A DNA stretch of 61,475 bases from an uncultured Mucilaginibacter sp. (GTDB lineage Bacteria; Bacteroidota; Bacteroidia; Sphingobacteriales; Sphingobacteriaceae): contig CAJYJH010000026.1 in NCBI GenBank assembly GCA_913775265.1, positions 1 through 61,475 on the forward strand. The letters run 5' to 3'. Made by a program: the position numbers and the translations under genes. Positions 17,142 to 26,911 of this stretch are shown here, piece by piece (position 1 is the first letter of the stretch; the number at the start of each line of letters is the position of its first letter). The notes beneath the pieces were generated by a model. It saw nothing but the letters and a program-made list of their open reading frames with translations. It did not search any database and was not told the origin of the DNA.

Positions 17142-18641
17142 ATGACTAACACCGAAAATACTCAACAACCTGCAACTGATGTAGTACTGATTGGCGCCGG
17201 CATTATGAGCGCCACATTGGGCATTATGCTGAAAGAATTGCAGCCCGATCTTACGATTGAAATATTTGAAAGACTGGATGTCATGGCGGCCGAAAGTTCG
17301 GACGCGATGAATAACGCCGGTACGGGTCACTCTGCATTTTGCGAGTTAAATTACACACCGCAGTTACCTGATGGCTCGGTTGATATTTCTAAAGCAATTA
17401 AGATTGCTGAGCAGTTTGAGGTTTCTAAAGAGTTTTGGTCGTTTTTAATTGAGTCACAAATTATCCAGTCGCCCAAGTCGTTTATTTATCCGGTGCCCCA
17501 CATGAGTTTTGTATGGGGCGAAAGCAACGTATCGTACTTACAAAAACGTTACGAGGCTTTGGTTAAACACCACTTTTTTAAGGACATGGAGTATTCGGAC
17601 GATGCTGCAAAACTAAAAAGCTGGATACCACTGGTAATGGAAGGCCGCGACCCGAACGAAAAAGTATCGGCCAACCGTATGGATTTAGGCACTGATGTAA
17701 ACTTTGGTGCTTTAACAAACAGCCTGTTTAACTACTTAAAACAGCAACCTGGTGTAAGCTTGCACCTGCAGCATGAAGTACGCGACTTAACCCGCGCTAA
17801 AGACCAAAGCTGGAAAGTGCGTGTCAAAGATTTGGCAACAGGCGCCAAACGCAAGCTAAATGCCAAATTTGTGTTTGTAGGCGCAGGCGGTGGTGCCTTA
17901 CATTTACTACAAAAATCAGACATCCCCGAAAGCAAAGGTTTCGGTGGTTTCCCGGTAAGCGGGCAGTGGCTGGTTTGCCATAACCCACAGGTAATTGAGC
18001 GCCATCAGGCTAAAGTGTACGGTAAGGCTTCAGTAGGTTCGCCGCCTATGTCGGTACCTCACCTGGACACCCGGATGATTAATGGTAAAAGAGCGCTGTT
18101 ATTCGGCCCGTATGCAGGCTTTTCTACCCGTTTCTTGAAAAAAGGATCTTTGCTGGATTTATTTACATCAATTAAGCCAAGTAACATCTTCCCGATGATG
18201 AAGGCTGGAATTGACAATATCCCGCTTACTAAATATTTAATCAGCCAGGTAACCCAATCGCAAGACGACCGTGTGGCTGCGCTTCGTGATTACTTTCCTA
18301 ACGTTAAAAAAGAAGACTGGGATTTAGATATTGCCGGTCAACGCGTACAGGTTATCAAAAAAGACCCTAAACGCGGAGGCGTGTTGGAGTTTGGTACCGA
18401 AGTAGTAACCGCGGCCGACGGCAGTATTGCAGCACTTTTAGGCGCTTCTCCAGGTGCTTCTACATCAGTATCTATTATGATTCAGCTAATTGAGCGTTGC
18501 TTTAAAAATAAGGCTCAAACTCCTGAATGGAACGAGAAATTAAAACACATGATTCCGTCTTACGGACAGTCATTATCTAAAAACGCAGAATTAGCCACCC
18601 AAACACGTGAGCGCACCAGCAAGGTTTTAGATTTGGTATAA
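17142..18641 (+). CDS. mqo: Malate:quinone oxidoreductase
   Basis: A 499-residue FAD enzyme that oxidises malate to oxaloacetate and passes electrons to the quinone pool, a membrane-linked step of the TCA cycle. The N-terminal dinucleotide-binding motif is VVLIGAGIMSATLG (about residues 14-27). The family stretches NNAGTGHSAFCELNYTP and GFPVSGQWLVC and the C-terminal GASPGASTSVSIM are present. The length is normal for Mqo. It is a single-gene unit with its own promoter box and a strong terminator at 18670-18702. Confidence 0.96.
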   Translation: MTNTENTQQPATDVVLIGAGIMSATLGIMLKELQPDLTIEIFERLDVMAAESSDAMNNAGTGHSAFCELNYTPQLPDGSVDISKAIKIAEQFEVSKEFWSFLIESQIIQSPKSFIYPVPHMSFVWGESNVSYLQKRYEALVKHHFFKDMEYSDDAAKLKSWIPLVMEGRDPNEKVSANRMDLGTDVNFGALTNSLFNYLKQQPGVSLHLQHEVRDLTRAKDQSWKVRVKDLATGAKRKLNAKFVFVGAGGGALHLLQKSDIPESKGFGGFPVSGQWLVCHNPQVIERHQAKVYGKASVGSPPMSVPHLDTRMINGKRALLFGPYAGFSTRFLKKGSLLDLFTSIKPSNIFPMMKAGIDNIPLTKYLISQVTQSQDDRVAALRDYFPNVKKEDWDLDIAGQRVQVIKKDPKRGGVLEFGTEVVTAADGSIAALLGASPGASTSVSIMIQLIERCFKNKAQTPEWNEKLKHMIPSYGQSLSKNAELATQTRERTSKVLDLV

Positions 18642-18669
18642 AGGCAATCAAAAAAATCATAAAAAGTAA

Positions 18670-18702
18670 AACGCCTTGCTCAGTTTAATTGAGTAAGGCG
18701 TT
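18670..18702. terminator. Terminator between mqo and the SPL gene
   Basis: AACGCCTTGCTCA (18670-18682) pairs with TGAGTAAGGCGTT (18690-18702), with one G-T pair and a 7-nt loop, followed by a T-rich tail. It lies between convergent genes. Confidence 0.85.
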
Positions 18703-18732
18703 CTGCTTTTTATGCTTAAGCAAACCTTTTAG

Positions 18733-19839
18733 TTAAGTCCAATAAAGTATTTTACTTTGCGGAAAACGGTTGCTAATCTCGTGTTCAAAAAAGCTTTTCA
18801 TATGCGTCATTTGCTCGCGGGTATATACGTATTTTATACCGCCAAATTTATTTCGCTTGGTTGAACGTGTGCTTTCTTCCATGTCCAAACTGGTGTTGGG
18901 ATACCAGCTCATCAATATATCTTTGGAGCCAGGTGTAAAGCGGTGTGTAATCAGCTCAAAAGTCAAGTCAACGTCAAAGTTGAGGGCTTGCTCTAATTGT
19001 TCGAACAAGCTGATATAAGCTTCTTCCCAATCAGGTATAGGCATGATAGGTGCCAGTACTACACCTATCGGGTAACCGCCTCCGCCCTGCTCTTTGGGTA
19101 AAGCCATTCGGCGTAACGCCTGTATACGGGCACTTATGCCGGGCGTACCGCCTTCCAACCTTTTGGCTACGGCATCAGCGTTTAAACTGCACCTAAACCG
19201 TGTGCGACCGTTGTGATTGAGGTTAATTAAAGAATCAACCGCATCAAACTTAGTAACGAACCTTAGATGAGTCATGGGCCGCTGACCAAAAAACTCTATG
19301 GTTTTGGCTAACCCGCCGGTGATATGCTCAAGGCTTAAAGGGTCTGTGTAGCAACTAGCCTCAAATGTAGTGAGCTGATTAAGCCGTTCGTATTTAATAG
19401 TGTTTTCTAAAATGGCAGGTAAGTTAGCAAACATCCTTATCGTAGGCGGCCCTTGTAAACTGCCGGCCAGATAACAGTACTGGCAATGTGCCGGGCAGCC
19501 TTCGGCTAAATGGAACTGCCAGTCGGCAGATGGTGGAATGGGCCTTAAATTAAAGGCACTTTTAGGGGCATTGACAACAGCCAGCGTATTCTTGGCTATC
19601 TTGTAGGTTTCGCGGTCTGTAGCTCCGCGCAAACCAGTGATACGGTTATTTTTAGCTAAATCTATATTCAGGTTCAGGCTCTCGGCACGTTTGAGTATCT
19701 CCTGCCCGTACGGCTCTTCCAAAGCATCCGGTGTAAAAACTACCCGCTTAGGCATCCAGGCTTTGTAACCTGCCCGGTTAACGGTTTCTATTACTTTAGC
19801 TTCTTCATCAATTTGTTCCAACACATTCAACAAATCCAT
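18733..19839 (-). CDS. Spore photoproduct lyase family radical SAM enzyme
   Basis: Full-length homologue of SplB, the radical SAM enzyme that reverses the spore photoproduct (a UV thymine dimer) in DNA. Numbered from the ATG at 19839 (368 residues), the Fe-S cluster motif is CPAHCQYC at Cys115, Cys119 and Cys122, with Tyr121 and Tyr123 flanking the last Cys as in Bacillus. FEASCYTDPLSLEH places Cys163 at the position of the catalytic hydrogen-donor Cys141 of Bacillus. LRFVTKF, NHNGRTRFR, APIMPIPDWEEAY, FELITHRFTPGSK and a final ILYWT continue the match. An upstream ATG at 19911 would add 24 unconserved residues. The host clade is not known to sporulate. Confidence 0.9.
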   Translation of the reverse strand: MDLLNVLEQIDEEAKVIETVNRAGYKAWMPKRVVFTPDALEEPYGQEILKRAESLNLNIDLAKNNRITGLRGATDRETYKIAKNTLAVVNAPKSAFNLRPIPPSADWQFHLAEGCPAHCQYCYLAGSLQGPPTIRMFANLPAILENTIKYERLNQLTTFEASCYTDPLSLEHITGGLAKTIEFFGQRPMTHLRFVTKFDAVDSLINLNHNGRTRFRCSLNADAVAKRLEGGTPGISARIQALRRMALPKEQGGGGYPIGVVLAPIMPIPDWEEAYISLFEQLEQALNFDVDLTFELITHRFTPGSKDILMSWYPNTSLDMEESTRSTKRNKFGGIKYVYTREQMTHMKSFFEHEISNRFPQSKILYWT

Positions 19840-20085
19840 ATATAGGCTTGTACAAAGAGTATTCCATTGTTTGAATAAGTGGCTAAATGAGTCAGCTTGA
19901 TAAATGTACATTCATTAAAAGACGTCCTTTTAAAAAGTATAAGCACAATCTTCCTGCTCTTGTTGTATTAACATATTAAAAAATTCACTTAGCAGCCCAT
20001 TCCCTGTAACTTTTTCATCACCACCTTTAATAATCACCCTTTTTTGCGCACTTTTAGTTGCTATTGACTTTAATTCAACTAACAA

Positions 20086-22929
20086 ATGCGTAAAATTTTA
20101 CTGTTAAGCCTTTTTTCGGCGAGCACTTTGGGCGCTTTTGCTCAAACGGCTTCCAAAAAACCGCTCGACCATTCGGTTTACGACGGCTGGCAAAGCGTTA
20201 CCAACCAAAACATCACCAATGATGGCAAATGGGTTATTTATGTAGTTAAACCTCAGCAGGGCGATGCCAGCATGGTTATTTCTTCTGCTAAAAACACCAA
20301 CAAAATAACCGTACCCCGGGCAGATACCACCCGCTTTACCAACGATTCTAAATACGCTGTATTTTTGATCAGGCCGTTTTATGCGGCCACCCGCATGGCG
20401 CGCATCAAAAAGAAAAAGCCTGACGAAATGCCAAAAGATACTCTAGGATTTATGGTATTGGGTAATGCGGCTATAACTAAAGTACCTGGCGTACGCTCAT
20501 TTAAAATTGCAGAAAAAGCTCCGGTGATGGCCTACCTTGCCCCGTCGGATACCGTACGTAAACCGGCAGCCGGCGATACCAGCAAACGTGCTATTGCTAC
20601 CACCATTGCACCACCCACCCGAGAGGGAGCCGATTTAACCATCAGGCAATTAGCTAATGGTAAGCAACGCACGTTTAAATTTGTTACCGAATATCAGATC
20701 AGTAAAGACGGCAAGATGCTGGCCTACGCCGTTACTGCTCCGCGCCGCTCTAAACAGGTGCAGTCGGGCGTTTATCTGTACGACATCGAAAAAAATACCG
20801 TAAAAGGTTTAAGCAGCGGACGAGGCACTTACCGCAATCTTGTTTTTGATGAAGCCGGCAAACAACTGGCTTTTACCGCTGAGAAAAATCCGGAGAAAGC
20901 ACCGGTAAAACCATTTAAACTGTACTATTACAATACTGGTAAAGACACCGCTATGGCCATTGCCGGACCAAATATGGCAGGCATTATGCCTAAGTGGTCA
21001 GTAAGCGGCGATGGCCGGGTTTACTTTAGCAAGAGCGGTGCTAATCTATACTTTGGCACAGCTCCTATTCCAAAACCTGTTGATACTACCCTAGTAGATT
21101 TCGAGACGGCTAAACTGGATATCTGGAATTATAAAGACGACTACCTGCAGCCGCAACAGCTAAAAACTTTGCAGCGCGATTTGCGCCGCAGCTACGTAGC
21201 TGTTATCCGTCCGGAAGATGCCAATGCAAAGGCCATTCAGTTAGCCGACCAAAATATCGAGAATGTATCTCAACCTATGGGCGGCGACTCGCGCTATGTT
21301 TTAGGAGTTACTGATACCGGTGCCCGTGTGCAAGCCCAATGGGAAGGCGGCGGCAATCAGGAAGCATACTTGATTGATACAAAGACCGGTGCCCGCAAAA
21401 AAATTATGGGCCGCACCAAAGCCCGCTTTATGTTCAGCACCGGCGGTAACTATATTGTTTGGTTCGACAGTAAAGACCAGAATTACTACAGCTACAGCCT
21501 GGCCACGGGTAAAAAGGTAAATCTTACCAAAGCCACCGGCGTTAAAATGGGCGAAGAAGATAACGACGTACCGGACGACCCTAATGCTTATGGCCTGGCA
21601 GGTTGGACATCCGGAGACAAAAACGTGCTGATTTATGATCGTTACGACATCTGGAGTATTGACCCGGAAACCGGCAAAGCAACTAACTTTACCAAAGGTG
21701 CAGGGCGTAAAAACCATTTAATTTTCAGGTACCCTATGCCGGGCGGCCGTTTTGCGGCAATGTTTGGCGGCGGAGATGATGACGACCGTTTTATCTCCAC
21801 CAAAAAACCTTTATGGTTGCTTACTCAAAATGAGGATAACAAGCAGTGGGGTTATTACAAGCAGTCATTCGGGTCGGCCAAAGCGCCCGAAAAAATGGTG
21901 ATGGCGCCATACAGCTACGGTACGCTTACTAAAGCTAAAAATGCTGATGTTTTTATCTACACTAAAGGTAGCTTTGATAAATCGCCTGATTTGTACGTTT
22001 CTACTGACTTGAAAAAGGAAACCAAGCTGAGTGCTATTAATCCGCAGCAATCGCAATACAACTGGTTTACTGCTGAATTGGTACAATGGACTACGCCTAA
22101 AGGTTATAGGTCAAAAGGCATCTTATATAAGCCCGAAAACTTTGACCCAACTAAAAAGTACCCGATGTTGGTGTATTTTTACGAAAAGGTATCTGAAACT
22201 ATCTATAACTACCAGTCGCCTGCACCTACACCATCGCGCCTGCCTATCTCCTATTTTGCAAGCAACGGCTATTTAGTATTTACACCTGATATCAGCTACG
22301 AGGTTGGCCATCCGGGTCAATCGGCTGTTGAGTTTATCAATTCCGGCGTAGAAGCCCTGAAGAAAAACCCTTGGGTTGATGGCAAACACATTGGTATACA
22401 GGGCCAGAGCTGGGGCGGTTACCAGGTAGCGTACCTGATAACCCAAACCGACATGTATGCCGCTGCCTGGGCTGGTGCCCCCGTAGCCAACATGACTTCA
22501 GCTTACGGAGGTATCCGTTGGGAAAGTGGTGTAAACCGCCAGTTCCAGTACGAAAAAACGCAAAGCCGTATTGGTGCTACTTTGTGGGATAAACCTGAAC
22601 TTTACATTGAGAACTCCCCTATCTTTCAGTTCCCTAAAGTGCATACCCCGGTGGTAGTCATGTCTAACGATGCTGATGGTGCCGTGCCATGGTACCAGGG
22701 TATTGAGATGTTTACTGCTTTACGCCGTTTAAATAAACCGGTTTGGCTGCTACAATACAACAACGAAGCCCATAACCTGGTTGAGCGCCGCAACCGCAAG
22801 GATATTACCATCCGCGAAGCACAGTTTTTTGATCATTATCTAAAAGGTGCTCCGATGCCTGTCTGGATGTCGAAAGGCGTACCAGCCGTTGACAAAGGCC
22901 GCGACTGGGGACTGGCGTTGAGCCAATAA
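20086..22929 (+). CDS. Secreted S9 family serine peptidase
   Basis: A 947-residue prolyl-oligopeptidase-clan enzyme. A signal peptide ([20 protein letters not shown]) directs export. The middle is a beta-propeller-like region with repeats such as [14 protein letters not shown] and [12 protein letters not shown] (about 40-640). The C-terminal alpha/beta hydrolase domain (about 690-920) has the nucleophile in [15 protein letters not shown] (GxSxGG), an Asp in NDADGAVPW and a His in NNEAHNL. Such enzymes cleave dipeptides or short peptides, often after Pro or Ala, in the periplasm. It is monocistronic, with a terminator at 22975-23008. The exact specificity is not visible. Confidence 0.9.
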   Translation: MRKILLLSLFSASTLGAFAQTASKKPLDHSVYDGWQSVTNQNITNDGKWVIYVVKPQQGDASMVISSAKNTNKITVPRADTTRFTNDSKYAVFLIRPFYAATRMARIKKKKPDEMPKDTLGFMVLGNAAITKVPGVRSFKIAEKAPVMAYLAPSDTVRKPAAGDTSKRAIATTIAPPTREGADLTIRQLANGKQRTFKFVTEYQISKDGKMLAYAVTAPRRSKQVQSGVYLYDIEKNTVKGLSSGRGTYRNLVFDEAGKQLAFTAEKNPEKAPVKPFKLYYYNTGKDTAMAIAGPNMAGIMPKWSVSGDGRVYFSKSGANLYFGTAPIPKPVDTTLVDFETAKLDIWNYKDDYLQPQQLKTLQRDLRRSYVAVIRPEDANAKAIQLADQNIENVSQPMGGDSRYVLGVTDTGARVQAQWEGGGNQEAYLIDTKTGARKKIMGRTKARFMFSTGGNYIVWFDSKDQNYYSYSLATGKKVNLTKATGVKMGEEDNDVPDDPNAYGLAGWTSGDKNVLIYDRYDIWSIDPETGKATNFTKGAGRKNHLIFRYPMPGGRFAAMFGGGDDDDRFISTKKPLWLLTQNEDNKQWGYYKQSFGSAKAPEKMVMAPYSYGTLTKAKNADVFIYTKGSFDKSPDLYVSTDLKKETKLSAINPQQSQYNWFTAELVQWTTPKGYRSKGILYKPENFDPTKKYPMLVYFYEKVSETIYNYQSPAPTPSRLPISYFASNGYLVFTPDISYEVGHPGQSAVEFINSGVEALKKNPWVDGKHIGIQGQSWGGYQVAYLITQTDMYAAAWAGAPVANMTSAYGGIRWESGVNRQFQYEKTQSRIGATLWDKPELYIENSPIFQFPKVHTPVVVMSNDADGAVPWYQGIEMFTALRRLNKPVWLLQYNNEAHNLVERRNRKDITIREAQFFDHYLKGAPMPVWMSKGVPAVDKGRDWGLALSQ

Positions 22930-22939
22930 GTAATTGAGT

Positions 22940-22959
22940 GAATGATAAAATGAGTGAAT
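22940..22959. repeat. Copy of a dispersed intergenic repeat word
   Basis: These 20 bases match 8711-8730 at 19 of 20 positions. The flanks repeat GAGTGA and GAATGA units. Confidence 0.65.
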
Positions 22960-22974
22960 AATTACCAATTGGTG

Positions 22975-23008
22975 AATGAGTGATCGGGGTAAGAGCCGAT
23001 CACTCATT
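22975..23008. terminator. Terminator built from the repeat word
   Basis: AATGAGTGATCGG (22975-22987) pairs perfectly with CCGATCACTCATT (22996-23008), followed by TTCTTTTT. The AATGAGTGA arm is the same word found in the neighbouring repeats. Confidence 0.85.
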
Positions 23009-23195
23009 TTCTTTTTGGGTGATTTATTGGAAGTCAACAACTGTTAACAGTCTGCGCAAGTAACAAGATCTTTCGCTGTCGCTCAAGATGACAACGATGG
23101 ATTTACTTCTCCTTTACGTCAGCGAGTTTAATCCACCTTTGTTTTCACGGACTTTCCGACTTACGGACCTACCGACTCAAATTCACTCATTAGCT
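23009..23195. other. Repeat-rich intergenic DNA, no gene
   Basis: This stretch carries CCGACTTACGG followed by ACCTACCGACTC near 23157-23178, then TTCACTCATTAGC at 23182-23194, which is the inverse of 8693-8705. A 70-codon frame across it runs into the antisense of gpmA and is not considered a gene. Confidence 0.5.
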
Positions 23196-23888
23196 TCATT
23201 CCAGATAATAATGCCTGATTTGGTTAAGCCGGTCGTCCAGTTCGTATACCCACGGAGTTGCGGTGGGTATGTCGAGTTTGGTTACTTCCTCGTCGCTTAA
23301 ATTGTCTATGTACTGCACCAACGCGCGCAGGCTGTTGCCATGTGCACAGATAATTACTTTTTGATTTTGCCGCAATTGCGGTACAATACTCTCATGCCAA
23401 AAAGGTAAGGCACGGGTCATGGTTTCGCTCAAGTTTTCGGTTAGGGGCAGCTCGCGGTACGTCAAATCGTTGTAACGCAGGTAATGTCCCGGAAAGCGAT
23501 CGTCTGCCTCCGTAATCGCTGGGGGATGTTCGGCAGGGTCTCGGCGCCATTTATGCACCTGCTCCTCACCGTATTGTGCAACGGTTTCATCTTTATTGAG
23601 GCCTTGCAGCGCACCATAAAAACGCTCATTTAATCGCCACGATTTATGTACCGGTATCCAAAGCATATCCAGTTCTTCTAAAACATAATGTAATGTTTTA
23701 ATAGATCTTTTTAACACCGAAGTGAATCCAACATCAAACGTAAATTTATGTTTGCGCAGCAACTGCCCGGCATGAATGGCCTGTTTTACGCCTTCTTCAG
23801 ATAAATCAACGTCAGTCCAGCCGGTAAAACGGTTCTCTTTGTTCCAAACACTTTCGCCGTGTCTTAATAATACTAATTGCAAAGCCAT
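23196..23888 (-). CDS. gpmA: 2,3-bisphosphoglycerate-dependent phosphoglycerate mutase
   Basis: A 230-residue cofactor-dependent mutase that interconverts 3- and 2-phosphoglycerate in glycolysis. The phosphohistidine motif is LLRHGESVWN (His10 region), followed by NRFTGWTDVDLSEEG. NERFYGALQGLNK carries the catalytic Glu, and CAHGNSLRAL holds the second active-site His. The length is slightly below the 248-250 residues of the E. coli enzyme, and the C-terminal tail is shortened. There are no operon partners. Confidence 0.95.
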   Translation of the reverse strand: MALQLVLLRHGESVWNKENRFTGWTDVDLSEEGVKQAIHAGQLLRKHKFTFDVGFTSVLKRSIKTLHYVLEELDMLWIPVHKSWRLNERFYGALQGLNKDETVAQYGEEQVHKWRRDPAEHPPAITEADDRFPGHYLRYNDLTYRELPLTENLSETMTRALPFWHESIVPQLRQNQKVIICAHGNSLRALVQYIDNLSDEEVTKLDIPTATPWVYELDDRLNQIRHYYLE

Positions 23889-23980
23889 AATGCGTTAACG
23901 TAATTATGCCATAAGCGTTTGTAAAATGGCAGTCAATAATATATATTGCAATACAAACCAATAATAACCTTTTTTAAACC

Positions 23981-24574
23981 ATGATCCCAACTACAACCGT
24001 AGTGGTAAAGGATGGCTCTGCCAACCCTGCACCGCTTGGCCTATGTGCCTTTGGCCTTACCACCATTTTACTGAACATTCACAACGCCGGCTTTACCGAA
24101 CTCAGTTCCATGATACTCGCCATGGGTATTTTCTATGGCGGCTTAGCGCAAGTGATAGCCGGTATCATAGAAGCAAAAAAGAATAACACTTTTGGCCTTA
24201 CTGCTTTCACCTCTTATGGTTTTTTTTGGCTATCGTTAGTAGGATTGCTGGTAATGCCTAAATTGGGTTGGGCCGAACCGGCCAGTAATAGCAGTATGGT
24301 AGCTTACCTGAGTATTTGGGGTATATTTACTTTTTGCCTTTTTTTTGGTACGTTACGTTTAAACCGCGCCCTGCAATTTGTTTTTGCTTCGCTTACCATT
24401 TTATTTGCTTTACTGGTATGGGGTGATGCTTCGGGCGACGCAGGTATTAAACACCTGGCCGGTTATGAGGGTATAGTTTGCGGCGCGTCGGCGGTATACA
24501 CCGGTATGGCTGGTGTGCTAAACGAAGTATATGGCAAAACTATTTTACCTATCGGACCCGTTAATGCTAATTAA
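23981..24574 (+). CDS. satP: SatP/YaaH-type acetate transporter
   Basis: A 197-residue membrane protein of the AceTr family (GPR1/FUN34/YaaH), which imports acetate and succinate with protons. The signature NPAPLGLCAFGLTT is at residues 16-29 and six helices follow. GIFYGGLAQVIAGIIEAKKNNTFGLTAF matches the family GGxxQxxxGxxExxxGNTFG pattern. The C-terminus is short. An SRPBCC-domain gene begins 25 bp downstream but has its own promoter box. Confidence 0.92.
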   Translation: MIPTTTVVVKDGSANPAPLGLCAFGLTTILLNIHNAGFTELSSMILAMGIFYGGLAQVIAGIIEAKKNNTFGLTAFTSYGFFWLSLVGLLVMPKLGWAEPASNSSMVAYLSIWGIFTFCLFFGTLRLNRALQFVFASLTILFALLVWGDASGDAGIKHLAGYEGIVCGASAVYTGMAGVLNEVYGKTILPIGPVNAN

Positions 24575-24587
24575 ACCGCATAATTAC

Positions 24588-24595
24588 TAATTTTG
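24588..24595 (+). promoter_or_regulatory. -7 promoter box before a GTG start
   Basis: TAATTTTG ends 4 bp before the GTG at 24600, so a leaderless transcript is expected. The box lies in the 25-bp gap after satP. Confidence 0.5.
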
Positions 24596-24599
24596 CTGC

Positions 24600-24983
24600 G
24601 TGAAAGATTATAAAAAATACTATAGCATTAACGCGACGCCGCAGGAAATTTACGCCGCCATCACCAACCCGCTTACCATACAGCTCTGGACAGGCGAACC
24701 GGCCGAAATGTCGACCGAACCGGGCAGCGAGTTTAGCCTTTGGGATGGCAGCATTGTAGGTAAAAACCTGGAATTTGAAGAAGGCAAAAAAATAGTACAG
24801 CAATGGTATTTTGACGGACAGGATGAGCCATCTATCGTTACCATAAAACTTCACGCCGATAAGCACAGTACCTCGGTTGAGTTACGCCATAACAATATAC
24901 CCGACGAAGCTTACAACGATATTGTAGAAGGCTGGAACGATGTATATTTCGGCAGCATTGCCGATTTTTACGAAGGCATTTAA
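24600..24983 (+). CDS. SRPBCC/AHSA1-domain protein
   Basis: A 127-residue protein of the START-like fold. MKDYKKYYSINATPQEIYAAITNPLTIQLWTG is the classic N-terminal strand-helix-strand of the Activator of Hsp90 ATPase homologue 1-like group. EFSLWDGSIVGKNLEFEEGKKIVQQWYF is the central sheet and a long C-terminal helix closes the cavity. Such proteins bind hydrophobic ligands; the ligand is unknown. The GTG start is supported by the promoter box just upstream and by the alignment of the N-terminus with the family. A terminator with a 16-bp stem follows. Confidence 0.85.
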   Translation: MKDYKKYYSINATPQEIYAAITNPLTIQLWTGEPAEMSTEPGSEFSLWDGSIVGKNLEFEEGKKIVQQWYFDGQDEPSIVTIKLHADKHSTSVELRHNNIPDEAYNDIVEGWNDVYFGSIADFYEGI

Positions 24984-25000
24984 TTATCAAAAATCTTACC

Positions 25001-25043
25001 AACAAAAAATGCTGCCCGGGTATAACAGGCAGCATTTTTTGTT
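25001..25043. terminator. Bidirectional terminator with 16-bp stem
   Basis: AACAAAAAATGCTGCC (25001-25016) pairs perfectly with 25028-25043 around an 11-nt loop, between the convergent SRPBCC and OmpA-family genes. Confidence 0.9.
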
Positions 25044-25063
25044 AAGGTTGATTTTACCGGCTA

Positions 25064-26401
25064 TTAATATAAGGTAAATTCAACACGACGGTTTTTCTGA
25101 CGACCGGCTTCTGTTTTATTAGTTGCAATAGGTTGTGTTTTACCATAACCTACAGCCTCGATGCGAGATGGATTAGCACCTTGCTCAACTAAATAAGCTT
25201 TTACAGATTCTGCACGATCTTTTGATAATTTTAAGTTAGCTTCTGCCGAACCTACGTTATCTGTGTGACCAGCTAATTTCAGGCTGAAGTTTTTGTCAAC
25301 CAAAATTTTAGCAACACGTTGTAAGCTTGGGAATGATTTTTCTCGGATAGTTGCTTTACCAAACTCGAATTCTAAGTTTTTAATAGCCTCACGTACCACA
25401 CGACGATCTTCTTCTGTTACTACTACACGTACTGGAGTAACCGGAGCAGGAAGCGGACAACCAGAACCGTCAACTTTAGTACCTGCTGGTGTGTTAGGAC
25501 ATTTATCATTGATGTCTACAACGCCGTCACCATCGCTGTCAGTAGTCATTTTGGCGATGTTAGCGTTAGTAGCATCTAAATCGGTACGTAAACGGCGGTT
25601 TTCTGCTTTTTGGGCGTCAATCTCGCCTTGTAAGCGGCGTTGCTCCATCAGGTACTCATAACGCATTGAGGCAACCGGGTTATGAGCAGCCAATTGTGGT
25701 TTTGAGCTTTTACCTAAGGCAAACTCTAAACCTGCATGTGCCATACCGTATTTATCGCGTTTGTCACCACGGTAGTATTGGTCCAAGTTGTCGCCGTTAA
25801 CAAAGTTTACCTGGTAACCTAAATCAAGGTTAACTACAGGGCCTAAGTTAAATTTGAAACCTGTACCTACTGGGATATACCACTGGCGAGTGTTACCCAC
25901 ACCGGTTGTAGTACCATTAGCAGCAGTTAATGTTGAGGTGAAACCCATGTTACCGGCACCAAAGCTTAAATACGGTTGAATAAAGCTTTGTTGGCTGCGC
26001 CAGTTAATGTTGGCCAAAGTAACAACTGCCTGTAAGTCAACAGCATATTTTACTTTAGTCTCAAAGCGCTGGAAAGCATAATTCGCATCGCGCGGACCCG
26101 AACCTTGGATGTGGCCTCTCATAAAAGTAGCCTGTAACCCTAAGCCATGTAACAACTGCTTTTTGATGTAACCACCATACATTAATCTTTCGTTGGCAGT
26201 AACGTAATCACCTTTATCCTGGAAAAGGGTATTGATTGAGCTCATACCGGCTTGTACACCCACCGACCATGTGCGGAACGGGCTACCGCCTGAGAAAGGT
26301 TGAACGTAGTTTTTGGTACTGTCTGTAGTTTGTGCCATAAGCTGTGAGCCCATGGTGAGGCCTGCTATAAGTAAGCCTGTTTTTTTTAGATGTAGCTTCA
26401 T
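25064..26401 (-). CDS. OmpA-family outer membrane protein
   Basis: A 445-residue protein. After a signal peptide (MKLHLKKTGLLIAGLTMGSQLMAQ) there is an N-terminal beta-barrel (about 30-235), then a short coiled-coil (about 255-290). A thrombospondin type 3-like calcium-binding repeat, DSDGDGVVDINDKCPNTPAG, follows at about 293-312. The C-terminal OmpA peptidoglycan-binding domain (about 340-445) has LAGHTDNVGSAEANLKLSKDRA and the final GRQKNRRVEFTLY. It would tether the outer membrane to the cell wall. No promoter box was found in the 510-bp gap upstream. Confidence 0.93.
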   Translation of the reverse strand: MKLHLKKTGLLIAGLTMGSQLMAQTTDSTKNYVQPFSGGSPFRTWSVGVQAGMSSINTLFQDKGDYVTANERLMYGGYIKKQLLHGLGLQATFMRGHIQGSGPRDANYAFQRFETKVKYAVDLQAVVTLANINWRSQQSFIQPYLSFGAGNMGFTSTLTAANGTTTGVGNTRQWYIPVGTGFKFNLGPVVNLDLGYQVNFVNGDNLDQYYRGDKRDKYGMAHAGLEFALGKSSKPQLAAHNPVASMRYEYLMEQRRLQGEIDAQKAENRRLRTDLDATNANIAKMTTDSDGDGVVDINDKCPNTPAGTKVDGSGCPLPAPVTPVRVVVTEEDRRVVREAIKNLEFEFGKATIREKSFPSLQRVAKILVDKNFSLKLAGHTDNVGSAEANLKLSKDRAESVKAYLVEQGANPSRIEAVGYGKTQPIATNKTEAGRQKNRRVEFTLY

Positions 26402-26857
26402 ATTAAATAATGTTAAGGTAAATGCTATACTCCTAACTTACTCGGAGTAATGATGCACACCTTAGGCAACATCAATGCCAATTAATTTCCAGAACCTTTT
26501 AATGTGGATAACTTGACTTTTAAAAAGCATGTAACTTATTGTAACACAAAAATTACCATCTAAACAACGCTTTCAATGACCTAACGACCTCAGTAATGAG
26601 AACAATGAATAATCTAAACCGTGTCTGAAAAGTTATACAAGATAAAACGTAATTGTACTAAAACATGGCAAATGGCACGCTAAAGTGGACTACTTTTTGT
26701 CGTGCCCGACGCATTAGATTACGATTAGAAATTACGATGATTTTTAAAATCCAAGTTTCAGCTCATCAATTCTGCAATGTCGCTTATATTTATTCCAGTA
26801 TTCTATACAGTGTTTTATAAAGCATGTAGTCATCAAAAAAAGCAACTTATATCATAA
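26402..26857. other. Long intergenic gap, nothing recognised
   Basis: About 450 bases upstream of the OmpA-family gene without a convincing open reading frame, tRNA, riboswitch or promoter box. A long untranslated leader for the outer-membrane protein is possible, but no fold stands out by eye. Confidence 0.4.
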
Positions 26858-26891
26858 AAAAGGCCTGCAGATTTAATCTTGCAAGCCTTTT
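26858..26891 (-). terminator. metZ terminator
   Basis: AAAAGGC (26858-26864) pairs with GCCTTTT (26885-26891), with an interrupted inner stem GCAGA/TCTTGC. It lies 21 bp past the metZ stop. Confidence 0.75.
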
Positions 26892-26911
26892 ATAATAAAA
26901 AACTTTGTCAG

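Noticed and set aside
21301..21717. 138-codon frame antisense to the S9 peptidase
   Set aside because: Antisense shadow of a well-supported secreted peptidase; no signal, motif or promoter.
23088..23300. 70-codon frame after the S9 peptidase gene
   Set aside because: Built from intergenic repeat words and the antisense of gpmA; no homology.
26402..26911. Possible small RNA in the 510-bp gap upstream of the OmpA-family gene
   Set aside because: No promoter box, stable hairpin or conserved motif could be found by eye.
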